64,000 nucleotides of DNA. Origin: Agelaius tricolor. Its lineage: Eukaryota; Chordata; Aves; Passeriformes; Icteridae. Each line of letters opens with the position of its first letter. The first letter of the stretch is position 1. The stretch lies in the NCBI GenBank assembly GCA_023055355.1, contig JALJCS010000004.1, forward strand, positions 27,494,744 through 27,558,743, given 5' to 3'. Positions 12,253 to 24,222 of this stretch are shown here, in pieces. A model generated the notes under the pieces. The model made no database searches and was not told the DNA's origin. It saw only the letters and a list, made by a program, of their open reading frames with translations. Both the position numbers and the translations under genes were made by a program.

Positions 12253-15200
12253 CCTTTTGGGAGACATAGACGAACTGGAGGCTGTTTTAAGCTTAAAAAC
12301 AAAGCAGAACTTTTGAAAGGACAAGAAGAAATTTTTAACCCTTCATCTCTTGCTACACTAGCAGGCACTTGGAGCAGAGTACAGCATAGTATTTTTAAAT
12401 GCTCATGTCTCCATTACAGCATATAAGTGAAACTTCACTGAGAATTTGTGCACTGTTCATTTGCTTTTGGTCATAATGACATGATTTTGACATTCACATC
12501 ATGAACACAAGTCTGGAACAAAATACAGCATCAAGGCAAATGAATAAACAGCAAAATTAATGTCTTCTGTGGGTGTAGGAAGTAGAGGGGAGCCCCAAAA
12601 GACTTAAGTTGCCCTCTGTGTTTTCCACCATCAGTCAGGGCACAGTGAAATATCATATAGTGATTTTAAGTGTATGCATGGAATGTATCTGGAAAATGCA
12701 ATATTTGACAGTCTTACCCCAAAAAAAGGTAGGATTTGTACTTTTTTGGAGGTTATATCTTTACACTAGCTCTTCTGCTGTTCAGCATCAGAAGAGCTGG
12801 GCTGCGCTTCTTCTGAGGTAACATCTTGGGTTAAGTGAAAACCAAGTAGAGAGAGAATTAAGGCTATCTCTGCCTAAAATCAGAAGTGTTATCCCTCCTG
12901 CTCAGTTTCACAGCTTGGCTTAGTCAGTGAGGCTGTTTTGTAGTGCTGCTCTCTGATAGATCAATAATCATTACCACTGTATGTTTTACATAATGTGAGT
13001 TTTGAGATGGCTAACTCAAAAAAAAGCCTTACAAAAACAGGCATGGTTATGACAGTTTTTACATTAACTGATTTTTTTCACTTTAAAATACTGCAGGTAT
13101 GGCTCATTTGTCATGAATCATTGAACCCTGTGCCTTCCCTTATGCAGTCCTGTCATCAAACTACTCTCTCTCTCTCATATCTAGCAAAATCAGTGGAAGT
13201 AATTTGTCCTCAGTCAACCCCAAGATGTTCTGTTGCTCAGTGGCAACGTTTTTGTCTGTGTGAATGAAGGAATAAAGGATATAACCTGCTAGTGGTTCTA
13301 CAGATTTAATCCTGTTCTCTAAAAAGGCTTGTCTCATTATATTGAATTTTAAAGTTGAAGAAAGTATACATCTTAGAAGTTGCAATGCATAGAGGATGAA
13401 TAGAGTATCCATTATACACTTTAAAAAAAGAATTGAAATGGTTTTGCAATTTTGTGTCTTCCAGAGAGGAATTCTGCATTTTCCATCCCTACAAAAGGGA
13501 TCTCCCCTTATAGTGATCTCCATCATTTTGGCTATTGAGATCTCAGAAATCCTTTTCTATTCATGGTGAGGAGTGGTAGCATAAAAATAATATTTTAAAG
13601 AGCTAATCATAATTTTATATCTCTATCATACTTGTATATCTCTGTTGGCACCAGGTACTAGTAGAATTAGGTCTAGTGTTACATTCTACAGTAGCATATC
13701 TTGGCTTCTAAGAGAAATATAGCTTGTATATCTGCTGTTAAGAAACAGGATGTCCTGACACAGGACCTCTAGAAGGTATCTGGACTGCTCGAGGATGTGC
13801 TTGTGCGCAGGAAAACTGCACTGTGAACACGGCATGGAATCAGCTCCTCAGAAATTCCTAACAGTGATCTTCAAATGCTCTTTGCTGCCCTCTTCCTCCA
13901 CACATCCATCATCAAGTATGAGATGACTAGATTTTTTTTCCCCCCTATTGAAGTGCACTGTTAATTACAGGATTATCCTGACCACTCCAGGACATGTAGG
14001 CAGCTGGTCTCACTGCTGTGTGTGGGTAATAAACACTATGCACATTTCCTGTTTCCTGATCTCACACTGAGTATATTTATAAGTGTGTAGATTTGATGGT
14101 TGATTTCAACATTTATCATTGTTTCCCAGATCATTTCCGTCTTTCCTTCTCCCCAAAGAACATTCCTTCCTGAATTGTTTCAAAGTAAAGTACATTTCTG
14201 GGTGGTGAGCATTTGTTTCCGGACAGGTAACACCCAGCAGAAACAGATAACTCCATAGAGCTGATGTTTTCAGCATGCAGATATTTTTGTAGAGCCACTA
14301 AATCCCAACACAGCTCCTGCACATCCTACTAATGTTGGCATAAAACCAACTCATTGGCAGCTGGTATGGATCAAACTTTTTTACTGTTCATTTTACTTTG
14401 AGCTACATATCATATGGCAGCTAGTAGTGTGCTTAAATGCAAAGAAAGAGCAGAGACTGATCCAGACAGTGAAGTTACATCTAATCCTTCATCTTTGCCT
14501 ATGCACTGTACTTTCAGAGATTCATCTAGTTTTATTTCATGTCTGGCATAAATGTGATGGTTCTTCATTGCACATTGGATAATGCCTATGGCACTAACAG
14601 ATGCAAAGAAGTTTTGTTTTATTGGAAACTTTATTATTATAAGCTCTGCATGTTATGTTTTGTTCTTTTTTGGGATAGGTTTTTTCATACTCTTCAAGCT
14701 TGGGGCACTCTTTTATCTTGTCTTAGGCAAGTTCTTATATTTAAAAGACAATTATTTTTTTCAAAATAAGCCCTTGTTTCTGTAGAAAAAAATCTTAGTA
14801 TTGGCAGAAGATGATATTTTGATGACAGTATCCACTGTCTTCTTTTTCCCAAGTAAGCTCTTCTTGTGTGGATGGGAGCCAGATCAACACACATTCATGA
14901 CTCTATATTGACCTGCTCCTGGAGGTACAGCTTTCAAAAAGAATTTCATTTGCATTTCATTTCACTTCGACAGTCTTGTTGTGGATCCAGCTTGGATATT
15001 AAACAGTTTTTTGCCTATCTTGGAGATCTGAGAATAGTCCATTTCATAAAGGTCACTGATGCAAATTTGTTCAGTACTGCATTCTGATTTAATTGATTTA
15101 AACTCCACATGAAGAACTTTTTAGGCTGTTCGTTTTCTCAAAACTTTTAACATTCAGCCAACTTGTCTCTTCCTACTCCTCCCAAAAAATAGTTTTCTTA

Positions 15201-15404
15201 ACTTTTCTGTCCAAAAAATGCAAAATTAGTACTACTAAGTTTTAGTGACAATTTTTCAAGTAGTGATGCAGGGGTGCTGTGTCTAGGTGATTATTGAAAT
15301 TCCTGAGTCATTTGATCAAATCCCTTCTGAAAAATATTTTAAAGTTTATGCAACAGTCAGCTTAAACCAACAAACATAAATCTAGAGCAAAGAAAACTTA
15401 CTCT

Positions 15405-17093
15405 TGCTGGAGGGGGATCTGGATAGGATAATTTAAGTGAATTGGGCATACACAGGTTCTGGGACCCCACAAAATGTACCTATGAGTGCTGAGAGAGCTG
15501 GCCCAGGTCACTGTGAAATGGCTCTTGGTTGTCTCTCCAAGATCATGGTAATCAGGAAAGATCCCTGATGATAGGAAGAAATTAAATATCATTCCTGTCT
15601 TCAAGAAGGGCAAGAAGGAGTATCTGGAGAAGCACTGCTCAGTCTCACCTCTAATCCCCGAGAAGATTGTGTACTAAAAACTCTGAAAATTTTTTCAAAG
15701 CATATTGAGGACAAGCAGGGTATTTGAAGAAATCCATTTGGATATATAAAGTGAGATCATGTCTGACCATTTTGTAGTCCTCTACAATGATAAAAAGTGC
15801 TTTATGGATGAGGGCTGGGGTGGGGGAAGAAGTAGATGCTATTTAGCTTGATTTAACAAGGGTTTTGCCACTATCACAGAAAATGCTGACAAAGCTGAGG
15901 AGGTAGGAGCTAGATAAATGCATAGTGAGGTGAATTGAAAGCTGTCAAAATCTCTTTACTAGACAAAGAGATGTAAAGGCAGCAGGACCTCCAGCTGGAG
16001 GATAATCATTACAGGTTTCCTACAGGAGTCAGTAGTTGATCCAATGTTTTAATGATCTTAATGGTGGGACATGGTGCACACTCAGAGTATTTGCTGAAGA
16101 TACAAAACCAGGAGGAGTGGCTAATTACATCAGTTGTCCTTGCTGCCATTCAGAGGGACCCGGAAACTTCACTGCAGAAGTGGGATTCAAGAAACTCCAT
16201 GAATTTAAATGAGTGAAAAGCAAAGTCTTTATCTGGTAAGGAACAATTCCATTCAGCAATAAAGACTGGGAGCCAACTAGCTGGAAAGAAGCTTTGCAAA
16301 AGGGGCTCCTGGTAAGCACTACTCTGACCATGAGTCAGCAGTGTGCCCTTCCCATGTGGAAATCTGACAGTGTCTGGAACTTCATTAGAAAAAGTGTTAC
16401 AAACAGACCAAGTGATGTGATCCTTTCTCTCCACTCAGCAATGTGAGACCCTCCCTGGAATGCTGGATCCAGTTCTGGGCTTTCCTGTACAAGAAAAAAA
16501 ATAGACATACTATGGAAATTACAGTGAAAGGTCACTAAAAATTTGCTGTACTGATGCATCTGTCATATGAAAGCAGGCTGAGACTTCTGAAACTCTCTGC
16601 CCTAAGAAGACTCAGGGGACACTAATTTATAATGTGTGATGGGGCACTAAAGAAGATGGAGACACATTCTTCTCAGTTTTGATCAGTGACAGGATGAGAA
16701 GTGATGGGTACAAACTGAACTGAAATGCAGTAAATACTGCTTAAATATAAGTTTTAAAAAAACCTTTTTTTTTTTCTTATGACAATCACAGTTGAACGCT
16801 GATGAAGAGCCCACAAAGGCTGTGGAGTCTCTGTCTTTGGAGATAATCAAACCCTACTGGGCATACGCCTGGGCAACATGCTGCAGCTGTCTCTGCCCTA
16901 GGTGCTCTGCTCTGCCTCTAATAAGGAGAGGTGGGACTGGGCTCTCTCTAGGGGTGTTGGCTAGCCTCAGCCACAATTTGCTTCTATGATCCTTCTACTG
17001 GAAGATGCCTCTGACCACAGCACAGATGTTGGAACTAGGTGACCTTTAAGATCCCTTCTAACCCAAAGCATTCTGTGATCCTATGGTTCTGTG
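15405..17093 (+). mobile_element. CR1: CR1 LINE, about 1.7 kb, + strand, 3' end intact, ORF decayed
   Basis: CR1 is the main LINE of birds and encodes an endonuclease/reverse transcriptase in ORF2. This copy starts inside ORF2: 15,460-15,510 matches the 'gtgctgag.gagctggc' stretch, and 15,598-15,620 matches the reverse-transcriptase segment 'tcttcaagaagggcaagaagga'. Further ORF2 blocks include the 'gagtcagcagtgtgccc' segment near 16,331 and 'ccagttctgggct' near 16,470. A non-coding 3' part follows, with 'tgtggagtctctgtctttggaga' near 16,820. The copy ends in three terminal octamers, ATTCTGTG ATCCTATG GTTCTGTG, at 17,070-17,093. Stops and indels break every frame, so no protein is encoded. It is the longest LINE copy in the window and is old, judging by the many CpG-type changes. 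Confidence 0.88.
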
Positions 17094-20000
17094 ACTGAGA
17101 CAATTAAATACAATCAAAAATAGTTTTTCTTTAAGTTTCTGGTAAATAAAAGAAAATGAAGTTTAAGAGCTGGTGTAACTGTGTGGAAAAAAAAATTACA
17201 CAAGAGACAGAATTATTTTTGGAAGTTGTTTCTGACCATGTTAATTCCAGTGAGAGAAGCAGCAGTGAGTAAATTGTAAATTCAACTCCAAATGCTGTCG
17301 TCTCTGTATTATAATTGTGAAAAAATACTTCCTTGGTTGAGAAGTCCTTCTTAAGACTTTGACATTCTGCATTTGAGACCAAAGATAATAAACTAAGTGC
17401 AAAACAGAAGAGATACTGTGTGTCCTTTTAATGACTCTTCCCAAAATGCTCACTGAATGTGTTTAAGAACAAGATCGCAGGATTCTGGTAGATTACTTCT
17501 GTGTTAATGCCAGCAAATTGCACATCCCGAGAAGGGGAAATTCTCCCCAAACTACAGTGAAATTATTGCTGCCAAAACTGGGTTGAATGCTTTCCAAATG
17601 TATTTCCAAATAAAACTCCTCCATTACTTACTTGGATGTCAACAAGCAAGTCAAATTTAAACTTTGGGGCTTTAAATGCAGTGAGCTGATTTGCTACATT
17701 TTCATGATGAAGGATTTTTTTTTCTATTGTTTTTTAGCTACTAGAGGACATTTTCTATATTAAGAAATAAGTTGCTTGTCCTGGCTTTACTGAAGTTATC
17801 AAACTTTAGGTGATCTTACATTGAAAAAAAAAGAACTGGAAAAAAAAATTACTAAGATTAATTGCCTTCTCAATTAAACTGGTGGAAGAAAAGGGTCATA
17901 ATTTTGATCTATACTATTGTAACTGAGAAGATGATGGATTTTTCATTTGGAAATTTATTGTGAGTGCCTAGAAATCTAGTTAGCCTTTCATCCTTTTTTT
18001 TTTTAAAAAGTGAAAGTTGGTCTAATGATTAAGTGTTTAAGTAAATTGACTCATGACACTGCGTGTATCAAATACAACTTGTCAGGCATTGTGTGTATAA
18101 CTTTGTGAGTGGAAGATTCTACTGAGTAAATGTAACAATAAAAAATAAGAATATAAATTCAAATTACATAATTAGGAAAAAAATAGTAACCAGTTATGCA
18201 CGCAATAATTTTTTAACTCTCACTGTACTTCAAAAATTTAGATCTCTTATGGGTCTTTGATGTCTACCAGAACACTCTCTGCCAGGTTTGGCTTTTGTGC
18301 TACTTCACTGACTCTTACAAAAATACTCAGGAATACATTTAGTCCCCTATGGGACACCTTTGGAAGTGGAGAGGGCAGTTGACTTTATACAGTCATGCAC
18401 ATTTAGCTGTGAAATTTTTAAATATGGAACACTAAATCACATTATACATGTCATGTGTTTATTTCGATAGTATGTATGGGTGTTTATGGATCTGCTGAAG
18501 ACCAAATGGCTTCTCAATGACAGTTCTGTACCCAGCAAATGACTGCAATTTTCAGTCTGTGTAGATGCATTGTTTTCAATAATGGCAATCTGTGAAAGAA
18601 AGGCTTTTTAATTCCAAATATAGTGAGACTTTCAGGACAAAAAAGTGAAAGGTAGAAGGAGAGAGATTGAACTAATCCCCTCTCAAAAATGGAATTGAAA
18701 TGGGGAAAAGGTCTTCACAGAAAAGAAGAATTCTGAAAAATCTCAAAACACTTTGAAGAAAAGACTAGTGAAAGGCTGAGAAAAATGATTCACCACTATT
18801 TAAGAGGGAAAAAAGCAAAATAGAATAAAAAAATCTGCCAGATGTCTGAAACAGAAAAGTAGGATGAAGCCAAATGTCCTTAATAAAACTAACTCTAAAC
18901 ACAAATTGGAAAAAGAAACATATCAAAGAAATAGATAAAGGAAAGACAAGGAGGGGAGGGAGGGAGCGGGGGTTGGAATTCAGGGATTAAGTTTTTATAA
19001 CATACATACAGTCTGCCCTTGATTTACAGAATGACCACACAGAAAAACCTCTTTTCTTTAGATTCCCACAATGCAGTGAACCTGCTAGAGATCTGAGATC
19101 CACATCTGTTCTGTGATCTCAAACATAGCAAGATTTTATAAAATTTTCTATCTATCCATCATATTCTTCTTATTTGCTGAATGGATGAACTGGGATTTTA
19201 GCTACACCTGGATAAGGGAAAAAAAATTCTGATCTATCCCTGCTCTTTCTTGACCCTTGTCCTTAGAAAATGCTAGCACAGCTTTTTGAAGGGCTGAAGT
19301 GAATTCTTATAAGGAAGTTTGCTAATTCTAATTCTGTTATGAAAGAAAACTGTTTCATAGAATGAGGGGAAAAAAGGGTAAGGAGACAAAACTATGAGGA
19401 GACATATTTCATGTGAAGCATGTGGGAGAAGATTTTGGGGTCTGAAGCAGAGTCAGCAGGGAGCATTCCCCAACAGTATCATGCCCACCATATGGAGTTA
19501 ACCACACAGTCTGCTGCTGCCACATCTCTGCACCCATGCCTACTTAAGCACGTGTCTGCTCTCTTTTCTGCTTGCCAGGCTCTGATCCATAAATCCTCAT
19601 CCTGATAATAGAGAAGGATCAATCCTTTCTGTTCCTGGCCTAGCTCCCACCACTTGCTTTCTCCAAAACTCATATGGAAGTCTGTCCCTTGCTGCCCAGC
19701 TAGGCAATTTCAAAAGGATATCAAGTTCTCAGTCTGTGGTAAGAATCCTGATGCCAGCAACACTATAAAGTATTCATGAAAGCATCTGGAGGGCAAAGAA
19801 GCATGGCTGTAGGAGGAGGAAATGGGAGAGGGGTCAGGAGGAAAGCGCATGCAGGGCAGGCAGGGTGTGGGAGATACGGTTAGCTGTGGGAAGAAGACCA
19901 GGGAGAGGAGTTATGTGTGTTCACAGTGCCTTGCTTTACTAAGTTCAGTGTCATTTTGCACAAGTATTTTCTGATTTGTTTGTTGTGACAATTTTCTGCA

Positions 20001-21901
20001 GCTTTATATGTGTGTTTTGATTATAGCTGATGGGACACACACCAGTCTGCTAGGATCCCTGTGGACTAACTTGTTTATTGTTTACAGCTGACTATGGATT
20101 CACAGATAAATACAGAGCAGTTTTTGAAATGAAATTTCTTTTTCTTTTCAGTATCTTCTCCATGTAACTGAACCTGACTCCACAAACTCTTCTCCACATA
20201 ACTGAATATTTAAAAATATTCAGTTAACATAACATTGATAATTATTTGATATTTAAATATATAACAGTGGACTGAATTACTTTTCACATAAAAATTATTC
20301 TGATTTTCCTATCAGTGATATTGTCCCTGTTGGCTGTGTCTCAATATTCACCTCTGTCAATGTTTATGGCATTGTATATAATTTGAGCCTATGGAAGTCT
20401 GTGGAATATGGAAGTAGCATCTTGGACCTTTCTTTATCATCTGTTCTGCTTTGTGAATTTCTTTTCACAGCCCCAGGCCAAGAGGGTTAAAAAAAACCAC
20501 AAAAAGTGTGTCTGTTCCCTGCACTGCTTGTGTAAAAACTGAAGTGATTAATCTGAAATAAAATTACTTTTATTATTATTGCTGTCACAGAGAAATTCTA
20601 ACTATAGTACAGCTTTATGGAAAGGTCATTCAGCTATGCCATAAATGTCCACATACAGACAAGCGCTGAAACAGAAAGCCAAGATATAAAAAGATCTACC
20701 CTTGCAAACCCTTTGTGTAGCTCTAGCATCTGTTCTAGGCATTCCTGCCATTGGGGACCTCTAGAGGCTACTCACGGCTTCATCCTCCTGTGCGCTGGCA
20801 TCCATCATACAGGAGATGCAGCTGAATACTGCACCATCTGTGGGACAGCCATTTGCTCCCATGGTGCATACATGAAAGTCCCACAGCTTTCCCATTCTGG
20901 ACCATATGCTGCTCTCATTTATATCCCATGGATTTGGAACTGAGGCATAATGTAAATGGGAAAGCTTAGTTATCAGGATCTGCTATTTAATTTATGCAAA
21001 ACTAGGACATTGTTGTTCTGCAAATCATGTGGTACACATTTTAGGAATTCATCATTTACATTAAGATGGGGGTGCCCTCAAAAGTAGTATGTGTGTGAAG
21101 ACACATATCAGAATCCCAGAATTCACATCCAGATTTCTATTACTACCTTACCTCCATACTCTGTGAGGTTCATTTCTCACTTTTGAGTTAGATCGTTACA
21201 GACACAAAGACAAAATTTGCATCTGGGCTAGGTTTCCAAATGCCTTCAATATTTGCTTGTATCTGTACTTATCAGCCAGTAACTCTCTATTTTAAAAACC
21301 TCTTTTCGTCAAAATTATATGAAGACTCTACTTTCTGTCTTTTAAAACTATGTTTTATTCATGTTTTTGTGAATTAAAATACTGAACTGGCTCTACCATG
21401 GATATGAACTACATAATCTGCATTTCAAGTCAGATGATGTGTATTTTTTTCTTTTTATGTATTTGCTTAATGGGTCTGGCCAACATGAGCAGCCAAACTC
21501 ATCTTATTACTTTCATCGATGCAAACTCATATGCAATTCTATCACTTTCATGATGCATACTTTCAGTATGTATAATCCTAAGTATTTTAAAGTGTTTATA
21601 CCTTTGGTTGATGCCAAGCTGTTGGGACCATAGCACTGCAGTCCTGAGGGCACCACTATGGAGAATGAGAGGAAACCGTGAACACTGAACTTTGATCAAG
21701 CTAAACTTGCTCACTCTTGCATGTGCCAATCTTTATTAGTTCAGCACCTGGTACTGGCTAGAAAAGAAACAAAACCAGGAGGCTGCAACAGGACAAGTTC
21801 CACATTGTATTTACTACCAATTTGTTTGTCCTTATGGTTTTGTCAGAGGACATGGCTTTTTTTCTGTTGCCCTGAATGAAGGCTAGTGTTTAATTCACCA
21901 A
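17094..21901. other. AT-rich intergenic DNA, no gene recognised
   Basis: No recognisable gene or interspersed element. A short G-rich run of GGGA units lies at about 18,951-18,972. The 108-codon open frame at 20,617-20,943 has no domain that I know and no exon-like borders. Otherwise the stretch is unremarkable A/T-rich sequence. Confidence 0.65.
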
Positions 21902-22320
21902 ACTGTTAGAATAATAGAATCATAAATTATCCTGAGTTGGAAGGGACTTACAAAGGTTGTTAAAGTCCAACTACTGGCCCTGCACAGGACAACTATCAGA
22001 ATCTCACAGTGAGTCTGAAAATGATGTCCAAACTCTTCTTGAACTCTTTCCCCCATGAAAGAGGGGAGCTCCCTGGGGAGCCCATTCCAGTATTCAACCA
22101 CCCTCTGGATGAAGAACCTTTTCCTGATATTCAACATAAACCTCCCCTGACACAACTGCAGGCCATTCCCTCAGGTTCTGTCACTTGGTCACCACAGAAA
22201 AGATCATTGCCAATCCCTCATCTTCACCTCACAAGGAATTTTTAGACTGTAGTGAGGCCTCCCCTCAGTCTCCTCCAAGCTGAAGAGACCAAGTGACCTC
22301 AGCCACTCTTCATCTCTCTT
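21902..22320 (-). mobile_element. CR1: CR1 LINE 3' part, minus strand
   Basis: At the left edge, degraded octamers ('agaat.atagaatcata') mark the 3' end. Rightwards on the + strand, 'gagttggaagggactta', 'aagtccaactactggccctgcacagga' and 'ggagctccctggggagcccattccagt' are CR1 3' UTR landmarks in the expected order. The copy extends to 'cccctcagtctcctccaagctgaa' before similarity is lost near 22,320. It is 5'-truncated and cannot encode a protein. The short open frames over it on both strands are coincidental. Confidence 0.88.
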
Positions 22321-22876
22321 CTTTCTTGTTCACATAACTGATCAGAGAACTTAGTGTCACTGAGGCATATTCATCCCAAGCTCTGTAACCATTCTCCTGC
22401 TCTGCATATTATGTACTTTATGCATCTTAATGTCAGCTCTCTGGTAGCGATCAGCAATGTGGGACTGACTATTGGCCTTCAGGAGAACTGGGGAGATGGT
22501 AAATAATACAGTCTGGTGAGTTTGATGAAGAGATGTTAAGCTATCTATGATTCATGAAGCCAAGAAGGATGTTAGTCAATAACAGACCTCTTCCTGATTA
22601 TCCTAGCTTCTTTATAAAACATTGTGCATTTCTCAAATGATTCACAAAATATTCCACCTCATTACAAGAAACTGATATTTGTGCACAGACAAGACACAGA
22701 TAACAGGAGTCAGGGAGGAGATGGGAGCATGTAGCTTGATGAAACGTCTAGATTTCAACTTACTCTGTTTTGTATCCCATTGTGGGAGTTCTAACACAAG
22801 TTTCTAAAAACCCAAATAAGTAGAATAATGTGCCCATAATTAATTTATTTAACTTGATAGTAGCTTGTACTAGTTA

Positions 22877-24222
22877 TGTCATGGTTTGACACTGGCACAA
22901 TGCCAGTGCCCCCATGAAAATATATGCTCCCTGGTGTCTGCTGTGAGATGTGACCAGGAATAATCAAAGCAGGCCCCCACTCAGAAATAAAGAAAAGAAA
23001 ACTTTATTAACTAAACTACAACTCTAAGTAACAAGAAACACACCGGAAAAATGAAAACTTTCCAAAAACATTTCCTCTTCCCCCCACCAAATTTCCAATA
23101 CATCTATCCCCCAAATCACCAACTCTCAGTCCATTACCACCCTTCAGACATTCAGTTCTCAGTTCATCAAGAGGAGAGGAGTCCTTCTTGTGCCATAAGC
23201 TTCCCCTGGAAACACAGTTGAAACCTCGTGTGTCTCCTGTCACGTGTGGCACCACCAGGAGAACATTTGCCATCGTGACCTCTTCCTTCCATGTCCAGTG
23301 CTCTCACCACTGCCCAAAGACCAGAGCTGCTTCTAGGGTCATCCTTTTAAGGATGCTTTGTCTCATTCCAAAAAGAGCACAGTCTCACTTTTGGGACACC
23401 TGTCCCCCACAGATTTCACCCCCTGGGGCTGAGGGGTCTCAACACCGAACCCTCTTGGCTCTGAGCCATTGCCTCCCCCTGGATGCAGTCTCTGGAACTG
23501 CATGGAACAAGGAACATGGTTCTGTCTATGGCTATAACAAGAAGAGTCCAGTTAAAACCACTCCATCATCTCTTCCCACTTAAGATTCTTTATTCTTCTG
23601 ACATCTTTCACTTGCCCAGACCTTCCCACTTGCACATTTTCTTCTTCCACTTCATCTCTATCTCTCTTCTAGGAAAGGTTAATGTTCTGCAAAGTTTTCA
23701 TTGTCCAAAAAAGGGTTAAAAGCTCGGGCTCTGACCGCCATGGAGACTCCCACAGTGGCGGGACACCTTCTCGCTGCAGCCCCCCCCCCCCCCCCCCCTT
23801 CTTCTCGGCTGTGCTGCCAGCACATATTATCAAGTTTCAAGGTAGCAGTCACAGGCACAGGCTGCACTCTCTCTCTCTCTCCTGAGGGGGGGCTGCCCGA
23901 TGCCTCCTGGTGCTTCTCCCACCCTTCCATGCCGGGGCCTTTTCACCTCCCCTCTCTGTCCAAGCCTCGGCCTACCTCACCCGGCCGCATGGCTCCCCTA
24001 CCACGCCCAGCAGCAGCTGCTGGATGCGGGAGAGATCCGAACTCTTTCCCCACCGGAACCCAAGAGAACTTCCCACGGGAGTGCTCTGCTTTTTAACCCC
24101 TGTGTTCTCAGAGGTGTATCTATTGTCCCCAGTGGCCACATCAGGTACCAATATTGAAATCTGAACATCTAGTGGTGACCACAGTATATCCCAGAAAACC
24201 TACTTTCTCTCAAACCATGACA
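22877..24222 (-). mobile_element. solo ERVL-type LTR, 1,346 bp, minus orientation
   Basis: The left edge TGTCATGGTTTGA and right edge TCAAACCATGACA are inverted copies of each other (TG...CA ends). Flanks AGTTA (22,872-22,876) and AGATA (24,223-24,227) form a 5-bp target duplication with one mismatch, the size expected for ERVL (class III). On the minus strand an AATAAA lies about 120 bp before the LTR's 3' end (+ strand 'ctttatta' near 22,999). That sets the orientation. No gag, pol or env lies next to it, so this is most likely a solo LTR left by recombination. Inside it are a pure C run of about 20 (23,780-23,802) and a CT run (23,868-23,882). The several 70-131-codon open frames within it are not genes. 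Confidence 0.85.
23780..23802. repeat. mononucleotide C tract inside the LTR
   Basis: An uninterrupted run of about 20 or more C residues. Length errors in sequencing and replication are likely, and the minus strand is a G tract able to form G-quadruplex-like structure. Confidence 0.9.

Larger units (their letters stand above)
9961..15404. other. intergenic DNA, no gene recognised
   Basis: Apart from the CR1 end at 10,520 and the palindrome at 12,233, I see no gene or element. The longest open frame (12,004-12,426, + strand, 140 codons) has no recognisable domain. Antisense and alternative-frame open reading frames cover the same stretch, so it reads as a GC-richer patch and not as a gene. 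Confidence 0.65.

Noticed and set aside
12004..12426. 140-codon open frame
   Set aside because: Other frames on both strands are open over the same bases, there is no domain, and there are no exon borders or neighbours to support a gene.
20617..20943. 108-codon Cys/His-containing open frame resembling a zinc-binding protein
   Set aside because: The Cys and His spacing fits no zinc-finger family and no splice or promoter context is visible.
23188..24096. Two 131-codon + strand open frames
   Set aside because: They lie inside the ERVL-type LTR and run antisense to it. LTR sequence, not a gene.
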